Part shown: piece after piece, positions 5,322 through 13,800 of the stretch
How the letters are laid out: each line of letters starts with the position of its first letter
Numbering within the stretch: position 1 is the stretch's first letter
Source of the DNA: a virus
IMG/VR virus record: IMGVR_UViG_3300045928_000030
Span: 1 to 24,422 of that record
Reading direction: 5' to 3' (one strand)
Length of the DNA: 24,422 bases
The notes under the pieces: generated by a model
Database searches by the model: none
What the model was told of the DNA's origin: nothing
Seen by the model: the letters and a program-made list of their open reading frames with translations, nothing else
Position numbers and translations under genes: made by a program

Positions 5322-7054
5322 CCGACCCGGTCACGGCCTACGCGCGCGGCGTCGTCGACGGGTCGATCGTCGCGAGCCGGCTCGTCCGCCTGGCCGGCGC
5401 CCGGCACCTCCGCGACCTCGACGAAGCCAAAGCGAAAGGCCTCCGCTGGGACCCCGAGGAGGTCGACCGCGGCCTCGCCTTTTTCGCGGACGTGCTCTGC
5501 CTGCCGGAGGATACGCAAGACCCCGACCCCGACACCCCGCCCGACGGGACCCCGTTCCGGCTGCAGCCCTGGCAACAATTCATTGTGGGTTCATTGCTGG
5601 GCTGGTGGACGACCGCCGGCCCGCGGCGCTTCCGCGACGCCTTTATCGAAACCGCGAAGGGCTGCGGCAAAACGCCGCTCGGCGCCGGCCTGATGCTCTA
5701 CCTGCTGATTGCCGACGGCGAGCGCGGCGCCCAGGTCTACATGGCGGCCGTGAGCAAAGAGCAGGCGAAGCTCGCCTTCGCCGATGCCGACAAGATGGTC
5801 GCCGCGAGCCCGTACCTCCGCGCGCTCGTCGACCGCAAGGTCAACAACCTCGCCGTGCTCGAGACGGGCTCCTTTCTGCGGCCGATTTCCTCGGAGAAGC
5901 GCGGCCTGGACGGCAAGCGCGTGCATGGGGCCCTGATTGACGAAGAACACGAACATCGGACCGACGTCGTCGTGAGCAAGGTCCGCCGCGGCACGAAGGG
6001 CCGGCGGAATGCGATGGTGGTCCGCACGACGAATAGCGGCGTCGACCGGACCTCGATTTGTTGGCACGACCACGACCATTCGCGCAAGGTGCTCGAGCAG
6101 GCGACGGTCGACGAATCCTGGTTTGCCTTCGTGTGCGGCCTCGACCCGTGCCCGGCCTGCCTCGAGGCCGGCAAGGAATTCCCGGCCGAGGACTGTAAGA
6201 CGTGCGACGACTGGCGCGTCGAGGGTCCGCACTGGACGAAGGCCTGCCCGAACCTCGGGGTGTCGGTGTCCTGGCAGTACTACCGCGAGCTCGTCTCCCA
6301 GGCGCTCGCCCGGCCGGATGTCGTCTCCGACCTCCTCCGCTTCAATTTCTGCGTCTGGACGACCTCGACCTCGCGGCCGATCAACCTGGCGCGCTGGCAG
6401 GCGTGCGCGCCGCGGCCGGGCGACCTGGCGCTCGTCGGCCTCCCCTGCGTCGGCGGCCTCGACCTCGGGCAGAGTGACGATTTTTCCGCCTGGGTCCGCG
6501 TCTGGGAGCTCGGCGGCGGCGCCGTCGCGGTCAAGGCGCGGTACTGGCTGCCGGCGGTCGCGCTCGAGCGGTACCGCGACCGGCCGTATGACGACTGGCG
6601 CCGGGCCGGCCTCCTCACCGTCACCGAGGGCGACACGACCGACTACGACGCGATCGAGGCGACGGTCGCCGCCGACTGCGAGGCCGACGGCGTGCGCGAA
6701 GTGGCATATGATCGGCGCTTCGCCGAACAGCTCGCGCAACACCTCCTGGGCCGCGGGATCACGATGGTCAACACGCCCCAAGGGTTTCAGTTGAACGAAG
6801 CGATCCGCAAAAAGCTCGAGCTCGTCACCCAGGGCCGCCTCTGCCACGGCGGCGACCCGATCCTGACGTGGATGGCGGCCAACTACATCCTGCGCCACGG
6901 CACCAAGGGCGAAGTGCGGCCCGACAAGGACGGCGCCGCCGACAAGATCGACGGCCAGGTCGCGCTCGACATGGCGCTCGATCGGATCGTGCGGCGGCCG
7001 ATCGACCCGCCGAAGGCCTACCAGATGTACATCCTCGACGGGCCTCGTGCCTGA
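5318..7054 (+). CDS. terL: Terminase large subunit
   Basis: 578 residues from GTG 5318. The ATPase domain has Walker A AKGCGKTP (113-120) after the adenine-site-like LQPWQQF (82-88). Walker B is GALIDEEHE (204-212), and VVRTTNSG (234-241) is a likely coupling motif. The nuclease domain shows GGLDLGQSDDFSAWV with Asp382, AYDRR with Asp464, and KIDGQVALD with Asp545/551. This is the Terminase_1 / HK97-like arrangement: it pumps DNA into the prohead through the portal and cuts it. Five Cys (273, 278, 281, 293, 296) in the segment between ATPase and nuclease could form a zinc knob not usual for the family. The length is normal. Confidence 0.92.
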   Translation: MTDPVTAYARGVVDGSIVASRLVRLAGARHLRDLDEAKAKGLRWDPEEVDRGLAFFADVLCLPEDTQDPDPDTPPDGTPFRLQPWQQFIVGSLLGWWTTAGPRRFRDAFIETAKGCGKTPLGAGLMLYLLIADGERGAQVYMAAVSKEQAKLAFADADKMVAASPYLRALVDRKVNNLAVLETGSFLRPISSEKRGLDGKRVHGALIDEEHEHRTDVVVSKVRRGTKGRRNAMVVRTTNSGVDRTSICWHDHDHSRKVLEQATVDESWFAFVCGLDPCPACLEAGKEFPAEDCKTCDDWRVEGPHWTKACPNLGVSVSWQYYRELVSQALARPDVVSDLLRFNFCVWTTSTSRPINLARWQACAPRPGDLALVGLPCVGGLDLGQSDDFSAWVRVWELGGGAVAVKARYWLPAVALERYRDRPYDDWRRAGLLTVTEGDTTDYDAIEATVAADCEADGVREVAYDRRFAEQLAQHLLGRGITMVNTPQGFQLNEAIRKKLELVTQGRLCHGGDPILTWMAANYILRHGTKGEVRPDKDGAADKIDGQVALDMALDRIVRRPIDPPKAYQMYILDGPRA

Positions 7055-7253
7055 CCGGCGCCGCGGTCGGCCGTGCACGTTCGAGGCGCCGGCGGCTGAC
7101 CGCATTTCGTTACGGCTGACGAGCGCGCAACGGCTCGAGCTCCGGCGCGTCGCGTTCGAGAACCAGACCAACCTGAGCGGCGTCGTCCGCGAGGCCGTCA
7201 ACAGCTACGTCGCCGACTACGGCGATCGGCGCGTCTTCCGGCGGCGCCCATGA
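7047..7253 (+). CDS. Second ribbon-helix-helix protein, inside the head module
   Basis: 68 residues from a GTG start overlapping the end of the large terminase gene by 8 bases. A basic N-terminus (PDRRRGRPCTF) precedes RISLRLTSAQRLELRRVAFENQ and LSGVVREAVNSYVADYG, a strand-helix-helix order as in CopG/Arc/MetJ folds. It ends with an ATGA overlap on the next gene. A transcription regulator between packaging and capsid genes is not typical; it may control late expression or be left over from an insertion. Function inferred from fold only. Confidence 0.65.
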   Translation: MPDRRRGRPCTFEAPAADRISLRLTSAQRLELRRVAFENQTNLSGVVREAVNSYVADYGDRRVFRRRP

Positions 7254-7588
7254 GCGATATGTACATCCTCGACGAGCACGGTGCGCCGCGGCGCGAATAC
7301 GACGCGACCGTCTGGGGCCTCTGGTTTGAACGATCAAGCCGCGACCGCTCGCGCATCGTCGCGCAAGACAAGGACGAGGCCGCCGGCGAGGGCGGCACGA
7401 TGGTGTCGACGGTGTTTCTCGGCCTCGACCACAATTTCGGCGCGACCGGCCCGCCGATCCTCTGGGAATCGATGATCCTCGGCGGCCCACTCGACGGCCG
7501 GATGCGTCGCTACACGTCCCGCGACGCGGCGCTCGAGGGCCACGCCGAGCTCTGCAACGCGGCGAACGCCGCGCGCGGCCACACCTAA
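7250..7588 (+). CDS. Conserved-looking phage protein of unknown function
   Basis: 112 residues. It contains VSTVFLGLDHNFGATGPPILWESMILGGPLDGRMRRYTSRDAALEGH; I recognise the GLDHNFG...PP.L.E.M..GGPLD pattern from phage genomes but know no assigned role. No Cys motif, membrane segment or catalytic signature. It is followed by a 61-base gap with no hairpin or promoter that I can see. Confidence 0.6.
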   Translation: MSDMYILDEHGAPRREYDATVWGLWFERSSRDRSRIVAQDKDEAAGEGGTMVSTVFLGLDHNFGATGPPILWESMILGGPLDGRMRRYTSRDAALEGHAELCNAANAARGHT

Positions 7589-7649
7589 GACGTTTTGTTT
7601 TCGTCGTACACAACCCGGCGCCCAGTTCGATACTCGGCGGCACCGCCGC

Positions 7650-9509
7650 ATGGACCGCGCCTACGCGCTCCTCCACGTCAAAGCGCTCGACGGCGAGCGG
7701 CGTGTCTTTTCCGGCCTGGCCTCGACACCGGAGCTCGACCGCCAGGGCCACGTGGTCGACCCCGCCGGCGTCACCTTCCGCAATCCGCTCCCGCTGCTCC
7801 TGCACCACGACCAAAAATCCCCGATCGGGCGTGTGACGCTCGCGCACGGCACCCAGGGGATTACGTTCGAGGCGACGCTCCCGTCGATTGACACGCCCGG
7901 CCGGCTCAAGGACCGGGTCGACGAGGCCTGGCAATCCATCCAGGCCGGCCTGATTACCGGCGTGTCGATCGGGTTCCGGCCGCTCGCCGACGCGATCGAA
8001 GTCCTGAAGGGCGGCGGGCTGAAATTTCTTCAGACCGAAATCTTCGAGCTGTCGCTCGTCACGATTCCGGCGAATGCGAGCGCGTCGATTCTCACGGTGA
8101 AGTCCCTGGCCATGTCTGGCCCGAATCCTCCCGCTGTCGCGGGCGCACCACGACGGACCCCGACCATGACGACTGCAGAACAGATTTCGCAATTCGAGCA
8201 GATGCGCGCCGGCAAAGACGCGCGCCTGACCGCCCTCATGGCGAAAGCCGCGGAGGCCGGCACGACGCTCGATGGCGACGAGACGACCGAGTACGACACC
8301 GTCGCCCAGGAAGTTCGCGACCTCGACGCGCACCTGACGCGCCTTCGCGCCTACGAAAAGACGCTCGCGACCCGGGCGACGCCGCTCCCGGCGACGCCGG
8401 CGACACCGGCCCGCGCGTCGTCCGTGATCACGGTGCGGCCGAACGTGCCGCCCGGGACCGCGTTTGTCCGCTACACGTGCGCGGTCCTCGCGTGTAAGGG
8501 GAACAAATTCGAGGCCGCCGAGTACGCGAAACGCTGGGACGACTCGACGCCGGAGGTCGCGCTGCAGCTCAAGGCCGCGGTCGCGCCCGGCACGATTACC
8601 GATGCGACCTGGGCCGGGCCGCTCGTCAATCAAGTCATCAGCTCGGATTTCCTCGAGCTGCTCCGGCCGGCGACCATCCTCGGCAAGATTCCGAACCTCC
8701 GCACGGTCCCCTTCAACGTCAAAGTGCCGAGCCAAACCGCCGGCGGGACCTACGGGTGGGTCGGCGAGGCGAAACCGAAGCCGGTCACCAAGCTCGCCTT
8801 CTCCGCGGAAACGCTGACGATCGCGAAAGCGGCCGGTATTATTGTGCTGACCGAGGAGCTCGTGCGGCTCTCGAATCCGTCGGCCGAGGCCCTGGTGCGC
8901 AACGACATGATCGCGGGGATTGCGCGTTTCCTCGACACGCAATTTATCGACCCGGCGGTCGCGGCGGTCGCCGGCGTCAACCCGGCGTCGATTACCAACG
9001 GCGCGGCGACGGCCGTCGCGACGACCAATCCCCTCGCCGACATCCTCGGCCTCCTGCAACACTTCGCGACGAACAACATTCCCGTCGCCGGCGTAACGAT
9101 CATCATGTCGGAGGTCAACGCGCTCGCGCTGGCGTTCAAGCGCAACGCGGACGGGTCGTCGGCCTTCCCGAATGTCGGCATCAACGGCGGCTCGTTCAAC
9201 GGGATCAACATCGTCACCTCGCAAGCGGCCGGGACGAACGTGATCGCGCTACAGCCGGGGATGATTCTCTACGCCGACGACGGCGGCGTGACGATCGATG
9301 CCTCGCGCGAGGCCTCCGTGCAGATGGACTCGGCGCCGATGTCGCCGGCCGATGCAACCGTCGTGATGGTGAGCCTCTGGCAGAACAACCTCGTCGGAGT
9401 GCGGGCCGAGCGCTTCATCAATTACAAGCGCGTCGGCGCGTCGGTCAAGTACCTCACGGCGGCGGCCTATCCGGCGCCGGCCGAAGCCGCCGCCCCGCCG
9501 GCCCCGTAA
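7650..9509 (+). CDS. Fused HK97-type prohead protease and major capsid protein
   Basis: 619 residues. Residues 1-~150 are an S78 prohead protease: FSGLASTPELDRQGHVVDPAGV, LLLHHDQ with catalytic His52 or His53, GVSIGF with Ser106, and FELSLVTIPANASA. Residues ~173-245 form a charged helical scaffold/delta-like region. From ~285 the HK97 capsid fold follows: ATILGKIPNLRTVPFNVKVPSQTAGG, GEAKPKPVTKLAF, IIVLTEELVRLS, and a C-terminal SVKYLTAAAYP. The protease would cleave the scaffold part after assembly and free itself. In-frame ATGs at 8113 and 8166 could allow extra capsid made alone, but neither has a strong ribosome site. Ala/Pro tail at the end. Confidence 0.9.
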   Translation: MDRAYALLHVKALDGERRVFSGLASTPELDRQGHVVDPAGVTFRNPLPLLLHHDQKSPIGRVTLAHGTQGITFEATLPSIDTPGRLKDRVDEAWQSIQAGLITGVSIGFRPLADAIEVLKGGGLKFLQTEIFELSLVTIPANASASILTVKSLAMSGPNPPAVAGAPRRTPTMTTAEQISQFEQMRAGKDARLTALMAKAAEAGTTLDGDETTEYDTVAQEVRDLDAHLTRLRAYEKTLATRATPLPATPATPARASSVITVRPNVPPGTAFVRYTCAVLACKGNKFEAAEYAKRWDDSTPEVALQLKAAVAPGTITDATWAGPLVNQVISSDFLELLRPATILGKIPNLRTVPFNVKVPSQTAGGTYGWVGEAKPKPVTKLAFSAETLTIAKAAGIIVLTEELVRLSNPSAEALVRNDMIAGIARFLDTQFIDPAVAAVAGVNPASITNGAATAVATTNPLADILGLLQHFATNNIPVAGVTIIMSEVNALALAFKRNADGSSAFPNVGINGGSFNGINIVTSQAAGTNVIALQPGMILYADDGGVTIDASREASVQMDSAPMSPADATVVMVSLWQNNLVGVRAERFINYKRVGASVKYLTAAAYPAPAEAAAPPAP

Positions 9510-9517
9510 ATCGACCC

Positions 9518-10879
9518 GTGGAGCTCCTCGGGTTTGAGCTGACGTTTCGGCGCAAAGCGACCGCGCCGCCGCTCCCGATGCAATCTGTCGGGCGCGGCGG
9601 CTGGTTTCCGATCGTCGTGCGCGAACCCTTCACGGGCGCCTGGCAGCAGAACCAAGAAATCCGCGGCGACACGGCGCTCAGCTATTTCGCGGTCTTTGCC
9701 TGTACGACGCTCATCGCCTCCGACATTGGCAAGCTCCGCTTGCGGCTGGTCGCCCAGGACGGCGAGGGCATCTGGCGCGAAACGACGAGCGCGGCGTTCT
9801 CGCCGGTGCTCCGGCGGCCGAACGCCTACCAGTCGATCATCAAATTCGTTGAACAGTGGATCGTCTCGAAGCTCATACACGGCAACACCTACGTGCTGAA
9901 GGAGCGCGACGACCGCGGCGTCGTGCGCGCGCTCTTCATTCTCGACCCGACGCGCGTGCGGCCGCTGGTGTCTCCAGACGGCGCGGTGTTCTACGACCTG
10001 TCGCGTGACCCGCTCGCCGGCCTCGAGGAGGAGCGCGTCGCGGTCCCGGCCTCCGAAGTCATCCACGACTTGATGGTGCCGCTCTTCCATCCGCTGATCG
10101 GCGTGTCGCCGCTCTTCGCCTGCGGCCTCTCCGCGCTCGAGGGCCTCCGCATTCAAGGCGCGTCGTCGTCGTTTTTCGCGAACGGCTGTACGCCAGGTGG
10201 CGTGCTGACGGCGCCCGGCGCGATCGCGGACGAGACGGCGAAACGCCTCAAGGAGTACTGGGACAGCAACTACAGCGGGGCGAACGTCGGGAAGGTCGCC
10301 GTCCTCGGCGACGGCCTGAAATACGAAGCCATGAGCGTCACGGCCGTCGACGCGCAACTGATTGAGCAGCTTAAGTGGACGGCGGAGACGGTGTGCGCGT
10401 GTTTTCACGTCCCGCCGGCGATGATCGGGATTTCGCCGCCGCCGTACGGCAACCTCGAACAACTGGTCCAGCAGTACTACAACGCCGGGCTGCAAAGCCT
10501 GATTGTCAGTCTCGAGAAATCGCTCGACGAGGGCCTCGAGCTGCCGGCGCCCTACGGCACCGAGCTCGATACCGACGACCTCATTTGGATGGATACGGCG
10601 ACGAAAACGAAAGCGGCCTCGGACGCGATCGGCGCCGGCGCGCTCTCGCCCGACGAAGCGCGGAAAAAATACTACGGCCTCGGCTCGGTCGAGGGCGGCG
10701 ACACGCCGTTCATGCAACAACAGATGTTCAGCCTCCGCGCGCTCGCTGAGCGCGACGCCGAGCAACCCTTCGCCAAACCGACGCCGGCACTCCCGCCCGC
10801 GCCGCCCGCGGACGACGACGAACTCGACGACGACGCCGTCGGCAAGATGGTGCGCGACTACTTTGAGGCGAGCCTATGA
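9518..10879 (+). CDS. Portal protein (HK97 family)
   Basis: 453 residues from GTG 9518, eight bases after the capsid stop; no other start lies nearer and the ribosome site is weak. Typical HK97-portal stretches: LSYFAVFACTTLIASDIGKLRLRL, FVEQWIVSKLIHGNTYV, DPTRVRPLVSPDG, DLMVPLFHPLIGVSPL, FFANGCTPGGVL, then ACFHVPPAMIGI and GNLEQLVQQYYNAGLQSL. It forms the 12-subunit ring at one head vertex through which DNA passes. The C-terminus is acidic (DDDELDDDA). Unusually, it comes after the protease-capsid gene instead of before it. Confidence 0.9.
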   Translation: MELLGFELTFRRKATAPPLPMQSVGRGGWFPIVVREPFTGAWQQNQEIRGDTALSYFAVFACTTLIASDIGKLRLRLVAQDGEGIWRETTSAAFSPVLRRPNAYQSIIKFVEQWIVSKLIHGNTYVLKERDDRGVVRALFILDPTRVRPLVSPDGAVFYDLSRDPLAGLEEERVAVPASEVIHDLMVPLFHPLIGVSPLFACGLSALEGLRIQGASSSFFANGCTPGGVLTAPGAIADETAKRLKEYWDSNYSGANVGKVAVLGDGLKYEAMSVTAVDAQLIEQLKWTAETVCACFHVPPAMIGISPPPYGNLEQLVQQYYNAGLQSLIVSLEKSLDEGLELPAPYGTELDTDDLIWMDTATKTKAASDAIGAGALSPDEARKKYYGLGSVEGGDTPFMQQQMFSLRALAERDAEQPFAKPTPALPPAPPADDDELDDDAVGKMVRDYFEASL

Positions 10880-11418
10880 GGGCGCGCGACGTGACGACGG
10901 TCCTGCAGGCGATCGGGCCGGCCGTGCGCGCGGCGCTCGCCGCCGCGCTCGAACCGCACCGGCTGCAGCTCGCGACGCTCCACGATCGGCTGACGACCGT
11001 CGAGCGCAAGGCGGCGCTCGAGCTGCTGACCGCGGAGCTCGCGACGGTGCGCGAACGCCTGGCCGTGCTCGAGACGCGGGCCCCGGTGCCGGGGCCGCCG
11101 GGCGCCGCCGGGCGCGACGGCGTCGACGGCCTCGGGTTCGACGACCTGGCGGTCGCCTACGACGGCGAGCGGACGCTCGCGCTCCGGTTCGAGCGCGGCG
11201 GGCAAACGAAAACGTTTCCGATCGCGCTCCCGTTTCTGAAATTCCAGGATGTCTACCAGGCCGGCCGCGCGTACGTGGTCGGCGACCTGGTGCTCTGGCA
11301 GGGCCACCTCTGGCACTGCAAGGCGGCGACGGTGACGCGGCCCGGCGAGTCGGCGACGCATTGGCAGCTCTGTATCCGCCGCGGGCGCGACGGGCGCGAC
11401 GCGCGAGGGGGCGCCTGA
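10876..11418 (+). CDS. Coiled-coil / collagen-like / carbohydrate-binding-module-like virion protein
   Basis: 180 residues, ATGA overlap with the portal stop. Residues ~15-70 form a coiled coil with heptad Leu. GPPGAAGRDG near 75-84 is a short collagen-like run. Residues ~120-170 (DVYQAGRAYVVGDLVLWQGHLWHCKAATV ... HWQL) match the aromatic layout of ChiC/CBM5-12 carbohydrate-binding modules. Proteins of this build often follow portal or tail genes and may decorate the virion and bind cell-surface or environmental glycans. The role is inferred. Confidence 0.6.
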   Translation: MRARDVTTVLQAIGPAVRAALAAALEPHRLQLATLHDRLTTVERKAALELLTAELATVRERLAVLETRAPVPGPPGAAGRDGVDGLGFDDLAVAYDGERTLALRFERGGQTKTFPIALPFLKFQDVYQAGRAYVVGDLVLWQGHLWHCKAATVTRPGESATHWQLCIRRGRDGRDARGGA

Positions 11419-12131
11419 TGCTGTTCCCCGCATTGCTCGGCGGCGCCGCGCTCTATGAGTTTACCTTTTCGACGGCGACGACCGAACCGCCGACCGGCTC
11501 GCAGATCCGCTTCAATGACACCGTCTACGACGCCGTGACCCGGGTCTGGGTCCGCGTCCTGGCGGGCGACGGGCGCGATGTGTTCTACGGGTTGATGGCG
11601 GGCGCCGCCGGCGACGCGCTGTACGTCCAGGACAAGAACGACCACCTCCGGCTCGTGCAATTCGATGTGACGGGCGCGCCGGTGGATAAGGTCGACTACG
11701 TCGAATTTCCTGTCGTCTACCGGACGAGTACGAGCCTGCTCGTCAACGGGCAAGCGGCGCTGCTCGCGATCGCGTCACCGGAGCCGGCGTCGCCGGAGCC
11801 GGTCCCGCCGTTGCCCGACCCGGAACCGCCGCGGGTGCCGCTACTGTCGCTTAGCGACGCCAAGCTCCACCTCCGCATCACGACGACGACGGATGACGCG
11901 GACATCACCGCGAAAACGCTCGAGGCCTCGAACATCCTCGTCAAGTACCTGAAAGGCCGGGCCGATCCGACCTGGGACGCGACGACGGTCCCGCCGCGGA
12001 TCGCGGCCGGCGTCAAGCTCCTGCTGACGCACCTCTACGAGCATCGCGGCGACGACCCGGAGACGGACGAACAACTGTGGGCGGCACTGACGCGCCTCCT
12101 GATGCGGGACCGGGATCCCGCCCTGGCCTGA
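11418..12131 (+). CDS. Head-tail connector (gp6-like) with an extra N-terminal domain
   Basis: 237 residues; its ATG shares a base with the preceding TGA (TGATG). Residues ~140-237 (LLSLSDAKLHLRITTTTDDADITAKTLEASNILVKYL ... AAGVKLLLTHLYEHR) match the gp6-like connector that docks under the portal. Residues 1-~112 are β-rich (YEFTFSTATTEPP, VWVRVLAGDGRDVFYGL) and of unknown family. A Pro/Glu-rich linker (~115-138) joins them, so this looks like a fusion of a small structural protein with the connector. Confidence 0.7.
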   Translation: MLFPALLGGAALYEFTFSTATTEPPTGSQIRFNDTVYDAVTRVWVRVLAGDGRDVFYGLMAGAAGDALYVQDKNDHLRLVQFDVTGAPVDKVDYVEFPVVYRTSTSLLVNGQAALLAIASPEPASPEPVPPLPDPEPPRVPLLSLSDAKLHLRITTTTDDADITAKTLEASNILVKYLKGRADPTWDATTVPPRIAAGVKLLLTHLYEHRGDDPETDEQLWAALTRLLMRDRDPALA

Positions 12132-12132
12132 C

Positions 12133-12483
12133 ATGCCGACGACGCGGACGCCCCGCGGCGGACGGCGGCACCTGGTCACGTTGACCGGCCCGACCGGGAC
12201 GGTGCCGGACGGCGACGGGGGCTGGACGCAAGGCCTGGGGCCCCTCGATCCGCCGACGTGGTACTGCGCCATCAATCCGGCATCGGTGCGCGAGCTGGAG
12301 TACGTCACGTCCGGCGCGCCCGTCACGCGCGCGAGTCACATCCTCGAGGGCGACTTTCATCCGGGGATCACGACGGCGACCCAGATCGGGTTCAACGGGC
12401 GGACGTTCTACGTCAACGGCGTGATCAATCCCGGCGAACGGAATGTCGATACGGTCGCGTTTTGCGAAGAACAGGTCGCGTGA
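12133..12483 (+). CDS. Head-tail adaptor / head closure protein
   Basis: 116 residues. It begins with basic PTTRTPRGGRRHLVTLTGP, followed by β-rich segments (TWYCAINPASVRELEYV, ASHILEGDFHPGITTATQIGFNGRTFYVNGVINPGER). Size, β content and place between the gp6-like connector and the gp10-like protein fit a phage head closure/stopper protein. Assignment rests on pattern and order. Confidence 0.6.
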   Translation: MPTTRTPRGGRRHLVTLTGPTGTVPDGDGGWTQGLGPLDPPTWYCAINPASVRELEYVTSGAPVTRASHILEGDFHPGITTATQIGFNGRTFYVNGVINPGERNVDTVAFCEEQVA

Positions 12484-12920
12484 TGGCGCACAACCGATTC
12501 GTCTGGTCGGGACTCGCCGAACTCAGGGCGGCATTACGGACCCTGCCCGCCGATCTGGCGCGCGGCGCCGCGCCGGTCGTGACGGACGCGGCGGAAGGCG
12601 CGGCGGCGGAGGTCCGGTCGAACTATCAGGCCCACGCGTTTACCGGGAACCTCGCCAAGTCCGTCCAGGTGAAAACGATGCCGGGCGGCGGCGTCGGCGC
12701 CCGCGCCGAAGTCCGCGCGTCCGCCTCACACGCCCACTGGTTCGAATACGGGACGGCCGGCCGGCAAACGTCGCAGGGCGCCTATCGCGGCGTCATGCCG
12801 GCCGCGCCGCCCGTGCACGCGTTTATCCCGACCGTCATGGCGGCGCGCCGCCGGATGTACCGGGAACTCGGCGCCGTTCTGGAACGGGCGGGCCTGGAGG
12901 TCTCCGGGAATGCCGATTGA
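12483..12920 (+). CDS. HK97 gp10-like neck/tail-completion protein
   Basis: 145 residues, coupled through TGATG. The string LAELRAALRTLPADLARGAAPVVTDAAEGAAAEVRSNYQAHAFTGNLAKSVQV followed by HAHWFEYGTAGR is characteristic of the gp10 family, and the helical C-terminus (FIPTVMAARRRMYRELGAVLERAG) agrees. It would act at the head-tail joint. Confidence 0.8.
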   Translation: MAHNRFVWSGLAELRAALRTLPADLARGAAPVVTDAAEGAAAEVRSNYQAHAFTGNLAKSVQVKTMPGGGVGARAEVRASASHAHWFEYGTAGRQTSQGAYRGVMPAAPPVHAFIPTVMAARRRMYRELGAVLERAGLEVSGNAD

Positions 12921-13371
12921 TTCCGGCGCGATCGATACGGCGGTCCTGCAACGCCTCAGTACGGACGCGACGCTGAAAGGGTTCATGCCGGACGGCGTGT
13001 TCTTCGATCTGGCGCCGCCCGCGTCGAAACGGTACGTGCTGCTGTCCGTCGTGGACGCGTTCGATGCGCGCCGGTTCGACGGGCGGTCGCACGAATCGAT
13101 CCGCTACATGGTCAAGGCGGTCGGGCACTCCGGCGTCACGACGGCGGCCACCGACGTCCGCAACGCCGCCGCGCGGATCGACGCCCTCCTCGATCCGCAA
13201 CCGCCGGACCCGCCGGTCGCCCTGACGATCGCCGGCTACGAACTCATGGCGTCGTTTCGCGACCTGGAACTGCCGCGCATTCGGCATACCGAACCCGACG
13301 CCGTCGATCCGACGATTCGCTTTTTTCACCGGGGCGGACATTACCTGATCGTCGCCTCGACGATGCCGTAA
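12910..13371 (+). CDS. Tail terminator / tail-completion protein (DUF3168-like)
   Basis: 153 residues, overlapping the gp10-like gene by 11 bases; GGAGG nine bases before the ATG confirms the start. SGAIDTAVLQRLSTDATLKGFMPDGVFFDLAPP, then YVLLSVVDAF, and ELPRIRH with a final FHRGGHYLIVAS follow the DUF3168-type tail completion protein, which caps the tail tube before joining the head. Confidence 0.7.
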   Translation: MPIDSGAIDTAVLQRLSTDATLKGFMPDGVFFDLAPPASKRYVLLSVVDAFDARRFDGRSHESIRYMVKAVGHSGVTTAATDVRNAAARIDALLDPQPPDPPVALTIAGYELMASFRDLELPRIRHTEPDAVDPTIRFFHRGGHYLIVASTMP

Positions 13372-13386
13372 AAGGAGTAGACGCAT

Positions 13387-13797
13387 ATGGCCGGACGCAA
13401 ACACGGATCACGCGGGCAAGTAAAAATGGACCCGACCGGCGGCGCGACGACCGTCGCCGTCGCCGACCTGAACGCCTGGAGCCTCGATCAGGCACGCGAC
13501 TCCGTGGACGTCACGGCGTTCGGGGACGTCAACAAACAGTACGTGTTGGGTCTCCCCGACGTGAAAGGCACGTATGGCGGCTGGTGGAATTCCGCCTCGT
13601 CCCCGGCGTTGTTCGAAGTCGCGGGGGGCGTCGTCCCCGTGATGTTGAACCTCGTTCCGGCAATCGACGAACCCGCGTTCTTTTTCGAGGGACTCGCGTA
13701 CCTCGACGCCTCGATCGAAGTCGCGTCGGACGGCGGCGTCGCCATTTCCGGAAACTTCGTCGCGGCGGGTCCGTGGACCCTGGAAGGCACGCCGTAG
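13387..13797 (+). CDS. Major tail tube protein
   Basis: 136 residues with a good ribosome site (AAAGGAG at 13371-13377, spacer 9). MAGRKHGSRGQVKMDPTGGATTVAVADLNAWSLDQARDSVDVTAFGD is the usual opening of siphovirus tail tube proteins. Then come KGTYGGWW and a β-rich C-terminus with GVAISGNFVAAGPW. It polymerises into the tail tube. The strong ribosome site agrees with the high copy number expected. Confidence 0.8.
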   Translation: MAGRKHGSRGQVKMDPTGGATTVAVADLNAWSLDQARDSVDVTAFGDVNKQYVLGLPDVKGTYGGWWNSASSPALFEVAGGVVPVMLNLVPAIDEPAFFFEGLAYLDASIEVASDGGVAISGNFVAAGPWTLEGTP

Positions 13798-13800
13798 ATC

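Noticed and set aside
5591-7201. A 536-codon minus-strand open frame
   Set aside because: It lies opposite the large terminase, whose motifs are clear; antisense shadow.
7110-9224. A 704-codon minus-strand open frame
   Set aside because: It is a shadow of the RHH, conserved phage and protease-capsid genes, with Arg/Asp-biased composition and no domain.
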